Below, in pieces: positions 1-8,863 of a DNA stretch of 64,000 nucleotides (within the stretch, counting starts at the first letter, position 1; every line of letters begins with the position of its first letter). The notes beneath the pieces are model-generated. The model saw only the letters and a list, made by a program, of their open reading frames with translations. It had not been told where the DNA came from and ran no database searches. The DNA is from Pseudomonadota bacterium (lineage in GTDB: Bacteria; Pseudomonadota; Alphaproteobacteria; Rhizobiales; Pleomorphomonadaceae), in NCBI GenBank assembly GCA_023436885.1, contig JAEZHI010000019.1, positions 1 through 64,000 of the forward strand, read 5' to 3'. Both the position numbers and the translations under genes were made by a program.

Positions 1-686
1 GCTTCTCGGGGATCACCGCCAACCCGCTGCTCGGCGCCTTCTCCGACTGGCTGACCGGCATTGGCGGCACCACCGTACTCACCGAAGTGCCGGAGATGTT
101 CGGCGCCGAGCAGCTCTTGATGGAGCGGTCGGAGAACCGCGAGGTGTTCGACAAGACGGTGGCGTTGATCAACGACTTCAAGCGCTACTATGTCGACAAC
201 AACCAGCCGATCTATGAGAACCCGTCGCCGGGCAACAAGGCGGGCGGCATCTCGACGCTGGAGGAGAAGTCGCTCGGTTGCACCCAGAAGGCTGGCCTTT
301 CCACGGTGCGCGACGTGGTGGGTTACACCGGCCGCATCTCCAAGCCCGGTCTCAACCTCCTGTCGGCGCCGGGCAATGACGGCGTCGCGGTTACCGCGCT
401 CGCTGCCTCCGGCTGTCACATGGTGCTGTTCACCACCGGCCGCGGCACGCCGCTCGGCGGTGTCGTCCCCACCATGAAGATCGCCACCAACAGCGACCTT
501 GCCACCCGCAAGCCACACTGGATCGACTTCGACGCCGGCCCGATCGCCACCGGCGAGACCACCGTATCGGGTCTCCGCGACAGCTTCGCCCAAGCCGTCC
601 TCGATATCGCCTCGGGCAAACCCACCCGTAACGAGACCAACGACATCGGCGAAATCGTCATCTTCAAAACAGGCGTCACACTGTGA
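1..686 (+). CDS. uxaA: Altronate dehydratase (UxaA family), 3' part
   Basis: The first base that fits the frame is position 3, so the gene begins outside the window; about 227 C-terminal residues remain. The family dehydrates D-altronate to 2-keto-3-deoxygluconate in galacturonate breakdown, in the cytoplasm. Visible family signatures are the opening FSGITANPLLG, the stretch GGTTVLTEVPEMFGAEQLL, the cysteine in SLGCTQKAG, and GRGTPLGGVVPTMKIATN, all of which I recognise from the UxaA/GarD C-terminal domain. Galactarate dehydratase (GarD) is the main alternative because the two share this domain. It ends with TGA just ahead of the convergent LysE gene, eight bases away. No uronate regulator or partner gene is inside the window, so the substrate is inferred from sequence type only. 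Confidence 0.88.
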   Translation, partial: FSGITANPLLGAFSDWLTGIGGTTVLTEVPEMFGAEQLLMERSENREVFDKTVALINDFKRYYVDNNQPIYENPSPGNKAGGISTLEEKSLGCTQKAGLSTVRDVVGYTGRISKPGLNLLSAPGNDGVAVTALAASGCHMVLFTTGRGTPLGGVVPTMKIATNSDLATRKPHWIDFDAGPIATGETTVSGLRDSFAQAVLDIASGKPTRNETNDIGEIVIFKTGVTL

Positions 687-694
687 GGTGAGGC

Positions 695-1330
695 TTATCG
701 CTGCAAGGCCGCGAGTTTTGCAGCGAGGCCGAGAAACAGCGCGGCCAGCGATCGATCGAGCCACAGGGCGAGTCGATTACTGGCGCGCAGTCGCGTCGTC
801 AGCCAGGCACCGCCGAGCACCACAAGAGGTTCGACGATCGCGGCAACGGCGATGATCAGGACGCCATGCAGCAAGAGCTGCAGCGGAACTGGACCGGCGC
901 CCTCGACGACGAACTGCGGCAGGAAGGCGAGAAAAAAGATCGCCACCTTGGGATTCAGGATGTCGACCAACATGCCCTGCAGGAAGACGGCCGACAGGCG
1001 GCTCTCGACCTGCGCCGTCTTGACGTCGAAGGCGCTCGTCTTCGAACGCAGGGTCGAGATGCCGAGGAAGGCAAGATAGGCAACGCCGACCCACTTCACC
1101 AGCGAGAAGGCAGTGGCCGAGGTGGCGACGATGGCCGACAAGCCGATGGCGGCAAAGATCACATGGCAGAAAGCGCCAGCCCATAGGCCGAACATGGCAG
1201 CGAGACCCTGTCGGCGGCCACCGCGCGCCGTATGACCGAGGATGAAGGCGATATCCGGCCCCGGCGACACATTCAGCAGAAAGGCCGCCGCAAAGAAGGT
1301 CGCCCAGTGCGCCCAGTCGTAGCCCAGCAT
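695..1330 (-). CDS. LysE/RhtB-family amino-acid exporter
   Basis: Predicted inner-membrane exporter of about 211 residues, the usual size for LysE/RhtB proteins, which expel amino acids or their derivatives. The N-terminus carries the family signature NVSPGPDIAFILGHTARGGRRQG and several hydrophobic segments follow through to the C-terminus. I place the start at the ATG at 1330 because GAGGGG lies six bases upstream; another ATG at 1336 is in frame but sits directly against that Shine-Dalgarno sequence. An open frame extends much further upstream but lies inside dnaE2 and is not coding. It follows dnaE2 in the same direction after a 67-base gap, so it could be read through from the SOS operon, but nothing else links it to DNA repair. 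The substrate is unknown. Confidence 0.85.
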   Translation of the reverse strand: MLGYDWAHWATFFAAAFLLNVSPGPDIAFILGHTARGGRRQGLAAMFGLWAGAFCHVIFAAIGLSAIVATSATAFSLVKWVGVAYLAFLGISTLRSKTSAFDVKTAQVESRLSAVFLQGMLVDILNPKVAIFFLAFLPQFVVEGAGPVPLQLLLHGVLIIAVAAIVEPLVVLGGAWLTTRLRASNRLALWLDRSLAALFLGLAAKLAALQR

Positions 1331-1397
1331 GTTCATCCCCTCGGCGTGATGGTTCTGCTTTAGCGGTTCAGCGCCAGCAATGCATGTGAAAATGCCG

Positions 1398-4300
1398 TCA
1401 AGCTCGCCGCCGCGCCGGGACGTGCCGCGTCGCCCGGGCGGGTACATCGAGGTCGGCGGCCACCTCTGGTTCGAGTGGCAGCGGTGCATTGGCCGGGCGT
1501 GGCGCCTGATCGATGAGACCGGGCAAGCCACCACCCTTGTCGGTGGCGCGCACCGCTTCACCGGGAGGTGTCAGGGCACCTGCGGCATCGTCGGCCGCGA
1601 GGTGGCCGAGCAGATGCGTCAGGTTGATGATACGGTCGGCCACCACGTGAATGACACCGCTCTCCGATTGCATGCGACCGGTCACCGACACCATGCGCGA
1701 GCCGAGCACGATGGCCCGGTGCGCCTCGAATACCTTCGCCCAGACGATGATGTTGGCGATGCCGGTCTCGTCTTCCAGCGTCAGGAAAATGGTGCCCTTG
1801 GCCGTACCCGGTCGCTGGCGCACCACAATGAGGCCGGCCACGGTGACGCGGCGGCCATCGGCAGTGCGCGTCAGATCGTCGCAGGGCATGGCGCGCAGCC
1901 GATCGAGATGGGATCGCAGGAAGCTCACCGGATGGGCACGCAACGACATCCGAAGATGGCGATAGTCCATCACTACTTCCTCGCCCGGCGGCATGGGCGG
2001 AAGATGCATGTCCGCCTCGCTTTCGCGCCCTGCTTCCTCGGCTGCCAAGAGCAACGGCAGGTCGTCCTTGTCGCCGGAGCGGCCAAGGCCGCGCACTACC
2101 CAGAGTGCATCGCGGCGGCTGAGCCCGAGCGAGGCGAAGGCGTCAGCGTCGGCGAGCCGTTCCAGCGTCGAGCTCGGCAGGCCGGTGCGGAGCCAGACGT
2201 CGCGGATGGAATCATATCCCTCGCCCCGCCGCTCGGCGATCCGTCGGCCATCCGCCTCCTTGAGACCGTTCACCTCGCGGAAGCCGAGGCGGAGGGCATG
2301 GGTCGTGCGAATATGTCCCGCCATCGAGGCATGGCGCGGATGCGGGATCACCTCCGGTGCGTCCGGCTCCAGCGTCGCATCCCAACCCGAGAGGTTGATG
2401 TCCGGCGGCCGAACGGTGACGCCGTGATCGCGGGCGTCGCGGACGATCTGCGCCGGCGCGTAGAAGCCGAGCGGCTGGGCATTGAGCAGCGAAGCGGCGA
2501 AGACGTCCGGATAATAGCATTTGATGAAAGCCGAGGCGTAGACCAGCAAGGCGAAACTTGCCGCGTGGCTCTCGGGAAACCCATAGTCACCGAAGCCCTC
2601 GATCTGGCGAAAGCAGTTTTCGGCGAAGGTGCGGTCGTAACCACGTTTGGCCATTCCCTCGACCATCTTGTCACGGAAGTTTTTAATGGTGCCCATGCGT
2701 CGGAAGGTGGCCATGGCGCGTCGGAGCTTGTCTGCCTCGCCCGGCGTGAAGCCGGCGGCAACGATGGCGATACGCATCGCCTGCTCTTGGAACAGCGGCA
2801 CGCCCAGCGTCTTGCCAAGCACCTGCTCCAGTTCATTCTTCGGGCCGTGTTCAGGTGAAGGTGACGGATAATGCACGTCTTCGATTTTCTGTCGTCGCCT
2901 GAGATAGGGATGCACCATATTGCCCTGGATGGGACCGGGCCGGACGATCGCCACTTCGATGACAAGATCGTAGAAATGGTTTGGCCTCAGGCGCGGCAGC
3001 ATGCTCATTTGCGCCCGGCTCTCGATCTGGAAGACGCCGAGCGTATCGGCGCGCTGGATCATGGCGTAGACCGCCTTTCGCTCAGGAGGCAATCCGCCGA
3101 GCGTCCAGTGGCGAGCATAATGTTCGCCGAGCATTTTCAGGGCTTTGGCGAGCGCCGTCAGCATGCCCAGGGCGAGGATATCGACTTTCAGCATGCCGAG
3201 CGCGTCGAGGTCGTCCTTGTCCCATTCGACGAAGGTGCGATCCTTCATGGCGGCATTGCCGATCGGCACGGCCTCGTCGAGCCGGCCAGCCGTCAGTACG
3301 AAACCGCCGACGTGCTGGCTGAGATGACGTGGAAAGCCCGAGAGTTCGCGAGAATATTTCAGCACCATGGCGAGACGCGTTTCGGCGGGATCGAAACCGG
3401 TGCGGCGAGCGTCGTCGTCCTTCAATCCCTTCGATGGCGAGCCCCAGACCGAACCGGACAGCGCCGTCACCGCATCATCGGTGAGACCGAACACCTTCCC
3501 CACTTCGCGCATCGCGCTACGTCCGCGATAGGAAATCACCGTGGCAGCGATGCCGGCCTTTTCCCGACCATAGCGCTTGTAGATGTACTGCATCACCTCC
3601 TCGCGTCGACCATGCTCGAAATCGACATCGATATCCGGCGGCTCGTCGCGCTCAACCGAGATGAAGCGTTCGAACAGCAGGTCACCGCGCCTCGGATCTA
3701 CGTCGGTAATTCCGAGACAATAACAGACGACGGAATTGGCGGCCGACCCACGCCCCTGGCAGAGGATGTCTTGGGATCGCGCATAGCGGACGATGTCGTA
3801 GACGGTGAGGAAATAAGGCTCGTATTCCTTGTGGGCGATGATGGCGAGCTCATGCTCGATGGTCTTGCGAATTCGCTCGTCGGCTCCTTCGGGGAAGCGT
3901 CGCTTTACCCCCTCTTCGACCAGCGCTCTCAATGCCTCAGCCGCCGTGGCGTAGCCTGCGAAGGCTTCGCGGGGATATTCGTACTTGAGTTCATCGAGCG
4001 AGAAGTCGAGCCCATCGAGGAAGCGCACCGTTTCGCTCACGGCCTCCGGTAGGTCAGCAAACAGGCGCTCCATCTCCTCCGGCGGTTTCAGATGGCGTTC
4101 GGCATTCTGTTCTAGGCGGAAGCCAGCTTCGTCGATGGTGACGTGTTCGCGAATGCAGGTGACAATGTCCTGCAGCGGTCGCCGTTCCGGAGTGTGATAG
4201 AGCGGATCGCCGAGAGCGATCGGCTTGAGGCCGGTGTTCTTCGCCAGCGCCGCGAAGGCGGCGAGCCTCCGGCGATCGTCGCCGAGCCGCGGCATAGTGA

Positions 4301-4757
4301 TGCCGAGCCAGAGTTGGTCGTGAAAATCGGTGGCGAGCTTTTTCACATGGGTGCTGAAAGCCGGCAGCAGGCGACGCGACGGCACGACGATCAGCCGGAG
4401 CCCTTCGGAAAACTCAAGGAGGTCAGTGACCGTCAGAATGCAGTCGCCCTTTTCAGCTCGTCCATTGCCGGTGGTGAGTAGCCGGCAGAGCCGGCCATAG
4501 GCGGCGCGATCCTTGGGATAGGCAAGGATATCAGGCGTACCATCGGTGAAGACGAGGCGGGAGCCGACGGCGAGCCGCACGCCATATTCCTTGGCCGCCA
4601 CATGGGCGCGTACCACACCGGCCAGCGTGTTGCGGTCGGCAATACCGATGCCGGCATACTCCAGATCCTTCGCCGTACCGACCATCTCCAGGGGATGGGA
4701 GGCCCCGCGCAGGAAGGAATAGTTGGTGACGGCAGCAAGTTCGGCATAGGCGGTCAT
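1398..4757 (-). CDS. dnaE2: Error-prone DNA polymerase III alpha subunit DnaE2 (ImuC)
   Basis: A C-family polymerase of 1119 residues that carries out damage-induced mutagenic synthesis together with ImuA and ImuB. An N-terminal PHP domain occupies roughly residues 1-210 (TNYSFLRGASHP at the start, GIADRNTLAG at 37-46). The polymerase core shows QGRGSAANS at 334-342 and the catalytic acidic cluster PDIDVDF at 374-380. A C-terminal OB-fold region (VAGLIVVRQRPGTAKGTIFLTLED) precedes a short Arg-rich tail. Length and the absence of the extended replicative C-terminus fit DnaE2 rather than DnaE1. The ATG at 4757 has GGAGG upstream and lies 15 bases after the imuB stop, so it is translated from the imuA operon, whose promoter carries a LexA box. 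Confidence 0.96.
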   Translation of the reverse strand: MTAYAELAAVTNYSFLRGASHPLEMVGTAKDLEYAGIGIADRNTLAGVVRAHVAAKEYGVRLAVGSRLVFTDGTPDILAYPKDRAAYGRLCRLLTTGNGRAEKGDCILTVTDLLEFSEGLRLIVVPSRRLLPAFSTHVKKLATDFHDQLWLGITMPRLGDDRRRLAAFAALAKNTGLKPIALGDPLYHTPERRPLQDIVTCIREHVTIDEAGFRLEQNAERHLKPPEEMERLFADLPEAVSETVRFLDGLDFSLDELKYEYPREAFAGYATAAEALRALVEEGVKRRFPEGADERIRKTIEHELAIIAHKEYEPYFLTVYDIVRYARSQDILCQGRGSAANSVVCYCLGITDVDPRRGDLLFERFISVERDEPPDIDVDFEHGRREEVMQYIYKRYGREKAGIAATVISYRGRSAMREVGKVFGLTDDAVTALSGSVWGSPSKGLKDDDARRTGFDPAETRLAMVLKYSRELSGFPRHLSQHVGGFVLTAGRLDEAVPIGNAAMKDRTFVEWDKDDLDALGMLKVDILALGMLTALAKALKMLGEHYARHWTLGGLPPERKAVYAMIQRADTLGVFQIESRAQMSMLPRLRPNHFYDLVIEVAIVRPGPIQGNMVHPYLRRRQKIEDVHYPSPSPEHGPKNELEQVLGKTLGVPLFQEQAMRIAIVAAGFTPGEADKLRRAMATFRRMGTIKNFRDKMVEGMAKRGYDRTFAENCFRQIEGFGDYGFPESHAASFALLVYASAFIKCYYPDVFAASLLNAQPLGFYAPAQIVRDARDHGVTVRPPDINLSGWDATLEPDAPEVIPHPRHASMAGHIRTTHALRLGFREVNGLKEADGRRIAERRGEGYDSIRDVWLRTGLPSSTLERLADADAFASLGLSRRDALWVVRGLGRSGDKDDLPLLLAAEEAGRESEADMHLPPMPPGEEVVMDYRHLRMSLRAHPVSFLRSHLDRLRAMPCDDLTRTADGRRVTVAGLIVVRQRPGTAKGTIFLTLEDETGIANIIVWAKVFEAHRAIVLGSRMVSVTGRMQSESGVIHVVADRIINLTHLLGHLAADDAAGALTPPGEAVRATDKGGGLPGLIDQAPRPANAPLPLEPEVAADLDVPARATRHVPARRRA

Positions 4758-4772
4758 GATCGCCTCCGCTCC

Positions 4773-6425
4773 TCAGGCAAACAGTCCGTGCACGAACCAG
4801 CGCGGGTAGGTGGTTTCGACTTGGAAGAGGCCCTCGCGGAACATCCAGAAGCGCCGCCCTTCCGCATCCTCGACGCGGAAATAGTCACGCGTCGGCGCCT
4901 CCTGCCGCCACCACTCGCCGGCGATCCGCTCCGGCCCCTCGGCGCGCTTCACCTCGTGGGTAACGCGCCGCCAGCGGAAGCGTAGCGGCGGGCCGTCCGG
5001 CACCGAAGCGATCGCTTCCACCAGTTCCGGCTGGGCGAACAGACGGATCGGCCGCTCAGGTGGATCACCGGGCAGTGTCTCTGTTGCCGGAAAGCTGCCC
5101 TCCCCTGCCACATGAGCCGGCACGGTGCGGCTCGCCCGCTCGGGAATGTGGCCCGCATAGAATTTGATACGCCGCACCCGTCCCCGACCGATGCGGGCTC
5201 CGACCCGGTCGACGAAGCGTGTCAGCTCCAAAGCCGTATCGGGGCCGGCAAGCGACAGCACCTCGGCATCACGGCGGCTCGCCTCGGTGACGGCGACGGT
5301 GACGCAGTCGAAACCGTAACCGGCGTCGAAATCTTCGGCGAGGCTATCGAGCCGGCGGCAGAGAATGTCCTGCATGACCGTCGCCTCGCGGCTTGGCCGG
5401 CTGAGGCCCGCCTCGATATGAGAGAGGGCGCCATCGACGCGCCAGAGGCTGAGGCGAAGACGCAAGGCGCCCTCACCGGCGGCTTCCAGCCGTTCGGCCA
5501 GCGTACCGATCAGCGACAGGGCCACAGCGCGCACATCCTCCTGGCGGGCGATCGGTTCAAAGAAGCGTCGCTCGGCACAATAAGGCGCCACCGGCAATCG
5601 TGGCGAGAAGGCCTCTTCAGCGAGCCCCAGAGCCCGATCGAGCTGGACGAGCACGGTCCGGCCGAAGCGAGCGGTGAGCGGTGCGCGCGGACCATCGATG
5701 AGGTCGCCGATGCGCTTCAGGCCCACGCGGGCGAGTGCATCGACGGTGCCCGCGTCGAGCCGCAATGCCGCCACCGGCAGACCAACCAACGCTCGTCGCT
5801 CCTCGCCAGCCTGCAGGCGCCCACCCCGGGCAAAGGCGGCCAAGGCATGAGCAGCGCCGATGGTCGAGGCAATGCCGATAAAAACCGTCACCCCCTGCCG
5901 TTCGAGCCGTCGCGCCATGTCGGCGGCCAATGCCTCTTCGCCACCGAACAGATGGGCGCAGCCGGCAATGTCGAGTACCAGCGTGAAATCTTCCGGATAA
6001 GGAAATTCCGGGTCGATGGACGACGTACCGATGCGTCGACCGGCGAGCGGCGTATAGCGCTGCGCCCAGTCGCACAGCCGGTCAAGGAAGGTGGCATCGG
6101 CCTCCGGATTGGCGGCACGCACATCGAGACCGGGCACGCGGGCGCGGGCGTCGGCAAGGCCGAGCCCCGGCTGAAGTCCGAGCCGTACCGCCTGTCCGTC
6201 GACGTGGGCAAGACGGGCGGCACCACGGTGCTTGGCCGTCAGTACCATGGATGGACGCGCCTTGCCCTCAGCGGACGCGGAAGGGGACAACCGTTCCCGA
6301 TCCAGCCGAGCGAGACGATCGGTCGCCAGATGCGGCAGCCAGGCGACCAGATAACGGGACTGCCAGGGAGTCGGATCCTTCCGCTTTGAGGGACCCAATG
6401 CGCGGAGCTCGGAAGGATTGCTCAT
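4773..6425 (-). CDS. imuB: ImuB, catalytically degenerate Y-family polymerase subunit
   Basis: A 550-residue Y-family polymerase-like protein that in characterised systems acts as the hub joining DnaE2, ImuA and the beta clamp. The conserved core begins about residue 24 with RYLVAWLPHLATDRLAR; the palm segment LDIAGCAHLFGGE lies at 151-163, where active Y-family polymerases have catalytic acidic residues in a different pattern, and the C-terminal region contains the RRIKFYAGHIPERASR motif typical of ImuB. The ATG at 6425 gives about 23 extra N-terminal residues and places the start 158 bases inside imuA; a shorter start downstream would reduce the overlap. Second gene of imuA-imuB-dnaE2. Confidence 0.93.
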   Translation of the reverse strand: MSNPSELRALGPSKRKDPTPWQSRYLVAWLPHLATDRLARLDRERLSPSASAEGKARPSMVLTAKHRGAARLAHVDGQAVRLGLQPGLGLADARARVPGLDVRAANPEADATFLDRLCDWAQRYTPLAGRRIGTSSIDPEFPYPEDFTLVLDIAGCAHLFGGEEALAADMARRLERQGVTVFIGIASTIGAAHALAAFARGGRLQAGEERRALVGLPVAALRLDAGTVDALARVGLKRIGDLIDGPRAPLTARFGRTVLVQLDRALGLAEEAFSPRLPVAPYCAERRFFEPIARQEDVRAVALSLIGTLAERLEAAGEGALRLRLSLWRVDGALSHIEAGLSRPSREATVMQDILCRRLDSLAEDFDAGYGFDCVTVAVTEASRRDAEVLSLAGPDTALELTRFVDRVGARIGRGRVRRIKFYAGHIPERASRTVPAHVAGEGSFPATETLPGDPPERPIRLFAQPELVEAIASVPDGPPLRFRWRRVTHEVKRAEGPERIAGEWWRQEAPTRDYFRVEDAEGRRFWMFREGLFQVETTYPRWFVHGLFA

Positions 6426-7254
6426 CGTTACGCCACTCCATCATCCACATGCCAATCTGACCAAGGCGGTTGCGCGCCAAGTCTGCCGCGAAAACCGGAT
6501 TGCCCGGATGTCGACCACCGCCACTGCTGGGGGAAGCCGCAATTCGCCAGCGCGTGATGGCGCTGGTCGGGCCTGGAGCACCGCCGGTTCTCAGCAAGAT
6601 GCCAGTGGAGCGACCGTTCTCGGCGATCAGTGACAGGCGGCGGCAGGCCGTCAAATCGAGGCGACGGTCATCACCGAAAGGCTCAATCAGCACCGCGGCA
6701 AAAGCGCGGGCGGCAAGCCCCTCCTCGGCGGCACGCAACACATCGGCCGTATCACGAGCGGTGACCGCAACGAGGCGTGACGGATCGAGGCCGAAGGCGG
6801 CAAGACCTGGTCCGTAAGGCTCGCCCGCCTCGTGTTCGGCCATTTCGGCCCGCACCCAGAGCCAGAGACTATTCCGCCCAGCGGCCGCCAGCAGCAACCC
6901 GGCACAGGCCAGAGCGAAGCCAGTGGCAGCTGCCATATCGGGGGCGCCCGCCGGGCTCACGTCATGCAGCGCACCGCGGCTAAGACCTCCAGTTGCCGCG
7001 TCGACCTTGGGGTGACCAAAGGGGACGGCCGTCGTCTCCGGCCCTGCCCACGCATTTGTCGTGCGTCCGCTGCGAAAAACGGAGGCTGGCGCAGCGCGGC
7101 TAATGGCAGGCACCATATCGTGCACCGGCACACCAGCAAGCTCTTCTGCCTGAGCAGGATCAGCACGCTCCTCACTTCGGCCGCGCGCCCGTTCCAGTTG
7201 GGCGACTTGCCGTCGAAGCATAGCAATCCTGTCCGTCGACTCGCTCGCGAGCAC
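6268..7254 (-). CDS. imuA: ImuA, RecA-like SOS mutagenesis protein
   Basis: Product of about 328 residues resembling a degenerate RecA/SulA-type ATPase; it is the first gene of the mutasome operon. The core runs from FGHPKVDAATGGLSRGALHDV through LWLWVRAEMAEHEAGEPYGPGLAAFGLDPSRL and FAADLARNRLGQIGMWMMEW, all characteristic of ImuA. The C-terminal ~45 residues past the core overlap the start of imuB in another frame. The start is ambiguous: a GTG at 7254 has GGGGG eight bases upstream, and an in-frame ATG lies at 7221. A sigma70-like promoter and a LexA box stand 29-72 bases upstream, so expression is expected only after DNA damage. Confidence 0.92.
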   Translation of the reverse strand: MLASESTDRIAMLRRQVAQLERARGRSEERADPAQAEELAGVPVHDMVPAISRAAPASVFRSGRTTNAWAGPETTAVPFGHPKVDAATGGLSRGALHDVSPAGAPDMAAATGFALACAGLLLAAAGRNSLWLWVRAEMAEHEAGEPYGPGLAAFGLDPSRLVAVTARDTADVLRAAEEGLAARAFAAVLIEPFGDDRRLDLTACRRLSLIAENGRSTGILLRTGGAPGPTSAITRWRIAASPSSGGGRHPGNPVFAADLARNRLGQIGMWMMEWRNDEQSFRAPRIGSLKAEGSDSLAVPLSGRLAAASGDRSSRSAGSGTVVPFRVR

Positions 7255-7282
7255 GGTTCATACCCCCGTTTCCGTGGTCTTT

Positions 7283-7297
7283 GTTCTCTATATGTTC
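7283..7297. promoter_or_regulatory. LexA (SOS) box of the imuA operon
   Basis: The + strand reads GTTC, seven bases, GTTC, which is the alphaproteobacterial LexA operator consensus (GAAC-N7-GAAC on the gene's strand). It sits just downstream of the -10 element, over the expected transcription start, 29 bases before the imuA start codon. The placement predicts repression by LexA until RecA-driven cleavage. Confidence 0.93.
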
Positions 7298-7298
7298 C

Positions 7299-7326
7299 AG
7301 TATAGAAGCGGCATCCAAAGAGTCAA
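7299..7326 (-). promoter_or_regulatory. Promoter of imuA-imuB-dnaE2
   Basis: On the minus strand TTGACT (7326-7321) and TATACT (7304-7299) are separated by 16 bases, a good sigma70-type match. Transcription would start near 7292, inside the LexA box. Seen directly; activity is inferred. Confidence 0.8.
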
Positions 7327-7398
7327 GAACGGGCTGAGGCCGACCTCTGCGGATCTTCCTGTTTGGACTCACGAAATGGCTACAGCCCAGCGGGGCAA

Positions 7399-8154
7399 TC
7401 AAACCTCGACGATGGTCAAGCCGGGCGATCTGAAGGCGCGCAAGGTTTCCTCAGGAAGCCCTTTTACCGTGACAAGGGTTCCAATGTCGGTGAGCGACAT
7501 GATCTGGTAGGGCGAGGCCGCTCCCAGTTTTTCCTTTGTCGCCAATACAATCGTCTCCGCCGACTGGCGAGCGATCAGCGCCTTGATGGCCGCTTCTTCC
7601 CGGTCGCCGGTCGTGATGCCGGTCTCCGGATGAACACCGGTCGCCCCCATAAAGAAGAGGTCGGCCCGGATCCGCGAAATGGCCTCGGCACTCGTCGCTC
7701 CCACCGCCACGATGGAATGCTTGAAAAGTCGCCCGCCGATCATCTCGACCTCCACAGATGGATGCCGAACCAGCTCCACCGCGATGCTCGGACTATGGGT
7801 GACGACAACGGCTTGGAGATCCAGAGGCAGATGACGGGCCAATTGAACGTTGGTGGTGCCGCCGTCGAGAAACACGATCTGACCGGGCTGGATCATGCGA
7901 GCCGCCGCCTCTCCCAGCCGAGCCTTTACCGACGAGCCAACCTGCTCGCGTGCAGCGAAATCGGCGACGGCCGGTGAGGCCGGCAAGGCTCCTCCATGCA
8001 CACGTTGCAGCAGGCCTTCAGCGGCAAGTTCGCGCAAATCCCGGCGGATCGTATCCTCGGACACGCCAAGCTTCTGGCTGAAATCCTTGGCGACCAGTCG
8101 GCCATCCTGCCGAAGAACTCGTTGAATCAGTGCTTTGCGTTCCGACGTGAGCAT
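7399..8154 (-). CDS. DeoR/GlpR-family transcriptional regulator
   Basis: A 251-residue repressor-type regulator. The N-terminal DeoR winged helix is clear: ERKALIQRVLRQDGRLVAKDFSQKLGVSEDTIRRDLRELAAEGLLQRVHGG covers residues 5 to 56, with the recognition helix at SEDTIRRDL. The rest is the DeoRC sugar-phosphate sensor domain (VFLDGGTTNVQLARHL, then IGGRLFKHSIVAVG and DLFFMGATGVHPETGITT). Start is the ATG at 8154 with GAGGAG three bases before it. It is divergent from nudK across a 94-base spacer containing an 11-base direct repeat. Most family members answer to a phosphorylated sugar and control a neighbouring catabolic operon; here the neighbours are nucleotide-related, so the effector is unknown. 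Confidence 0.92.
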   Translation of the reverse strand: MLTSERKALIQRVLRQDGRLVAKDFSQKLGVSEDTIRRDLRELAAEGLLQRVHGGALPASPAVADFAAREQVGSSVKARLGEAAARMIQPGQIVFLDGGTTNVQLARHLPLDLQAVVVTHSPSIAVELVRHPSVEVEMIGGRLFKHSIVAVGATSAEAISRIRADLFFMGATGVHPETGITTGDREEAAIKALIARQSAETIVLATKEKLGAASPYQIMSLTDIGTLVTVKGLPEETLRAFRSPGLTIVEV

Positions 8155-8164
8155 GGGCTCCTCG

Positions 8165-8205
8165 ATTGCACGAAATTACTTGACTATACACGATATTGCA
8201 CGAAA
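8165..8205. promoter_or_regulatory. Direct repeat, candidate DeoR operator
   Basis: ATTGCACGAAA occurs twice, at 8165-8175 and 8195-8205, with starts exactly 30 bases apart (about three helical turns). Between the copies lies TTGACT (8180-8185), a possible -35 element for nudK. The position in the spacer between deoR-type gene and nudK suggests an operator for the regulator. Repeat seen directly; function inferred. Confidence 0.6.
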
Positions 8206-8248
8206 CTATCGACATATCCAGAGAGCTGTCATTCCAAGGATACGGATC

Positions 8249-8863
8249 TTGAGCATAGCCCATCGCGTTCGAGTCGAGGATGTCACCGTCCTCTCTGATG
8301 ATTGGTACCTCCTGAAGAAGACGACCTTTTCGTTCCAACGCAGCGACGGAAGCTGGCAGCGCCAGTCGCGTGAGACCTACGATCGGGGAAACGGCGCAAC
8401 AATCCTGCTCTACGATCCAAAGCGCCGCACCGTGATCCTGACCCGCCAGTTTCGTTATCCAGCCTTCGTCAATGGCCACGACGACCTGTTGATCGAAACG
8501 CCGGCAGGGCTTCTCGACAATGCCGAGCCCGAGGCTCGCATACGCGCCGAAACGGAAGAGGAAACCGGCTTCCGGGTGCGCGACGTACGGCCGATCTTCG
8601 ACGCCTTCATGAGCCCCGGTTCGGTTACAGAACGACTGCATTTCTTCGTGGGCGAATACGAGCCCCAGGATCGAGCCTCGTCGGGCGGTGGCAACGAAAC
8701 CGAAGGCGAGGACATCACCGTGCTGGAAGTCGGGATCGACGAGGCGCTGGCGATGATCAGGTCGGGCGCCATCCGTGACGGCAAGACGATCATGCTCCTG
8801 CAATACGCCGCCCTGAACCTCTTTCCGCAAACCACGCAGAACAAGGAACCCGCCTCATGCTGA
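8249..8863 (+). CDS. nudK: NudK-type GDP-mannose pyrophosphatase (Nudix hydrolase)
   Basis: Hydrolase of about 204 residues with close resemblance to E. coli NudK, which splits GDP-mannose and related GDP-sugars to GMP and a sugar phosphate. Shared blocks are YDRGNGATILLYDPKRRTVIL, RQFRYPAFVNGH and the Nudix box ending in ARIRAETEEETGFRVRDV, preceded by the glycine GLLDNAEPEA; MSPGSVTERLHFF and GEDITVLEV follow. I place the start at a TTG (8249) with AAGGA eight bases upstream; the in-frame ATGs further upstream (8135, 8153) overlap the divergent regulator's start and its operator. The stop overlaps the next gene by seven bases, so the two are translationally coupled. Cytoplasmic. Confidence 0.88.
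   Translation: MSIAHRVRVEDVTVLSDDWYLLKKTTFSFQRSDGSWQRQSRETYDRGNGATILLYDPKRRTVILTRQFRYPAFVNGHDDLLIETPAGLLDNAEPEARIRAETEEETGFRVRDVRPIFDAFMSPGSVTERLHFFVGEYEPQDRASSGGGNETEGEDITVLEVGIDEALAMIRSGAIRDGKTIMLLQYAALNLFPQTTQNKEPASC

Noticed and set aside
1331..1398. LexA-like pair GTTC...GTTC upstream of the LysE gene (1351-1368)
   Set aside because: The spacing is ten bases instead of seven, which does not fit the operator.
1380..2858. A 492-codon + strand frame inside dnaE2
   Set aside because: It is antisense to dnaE2, which has full family motifs; the predicted protein is His/Arg-rich without any recognisable domain and its codon use mirrors the opposite strand.
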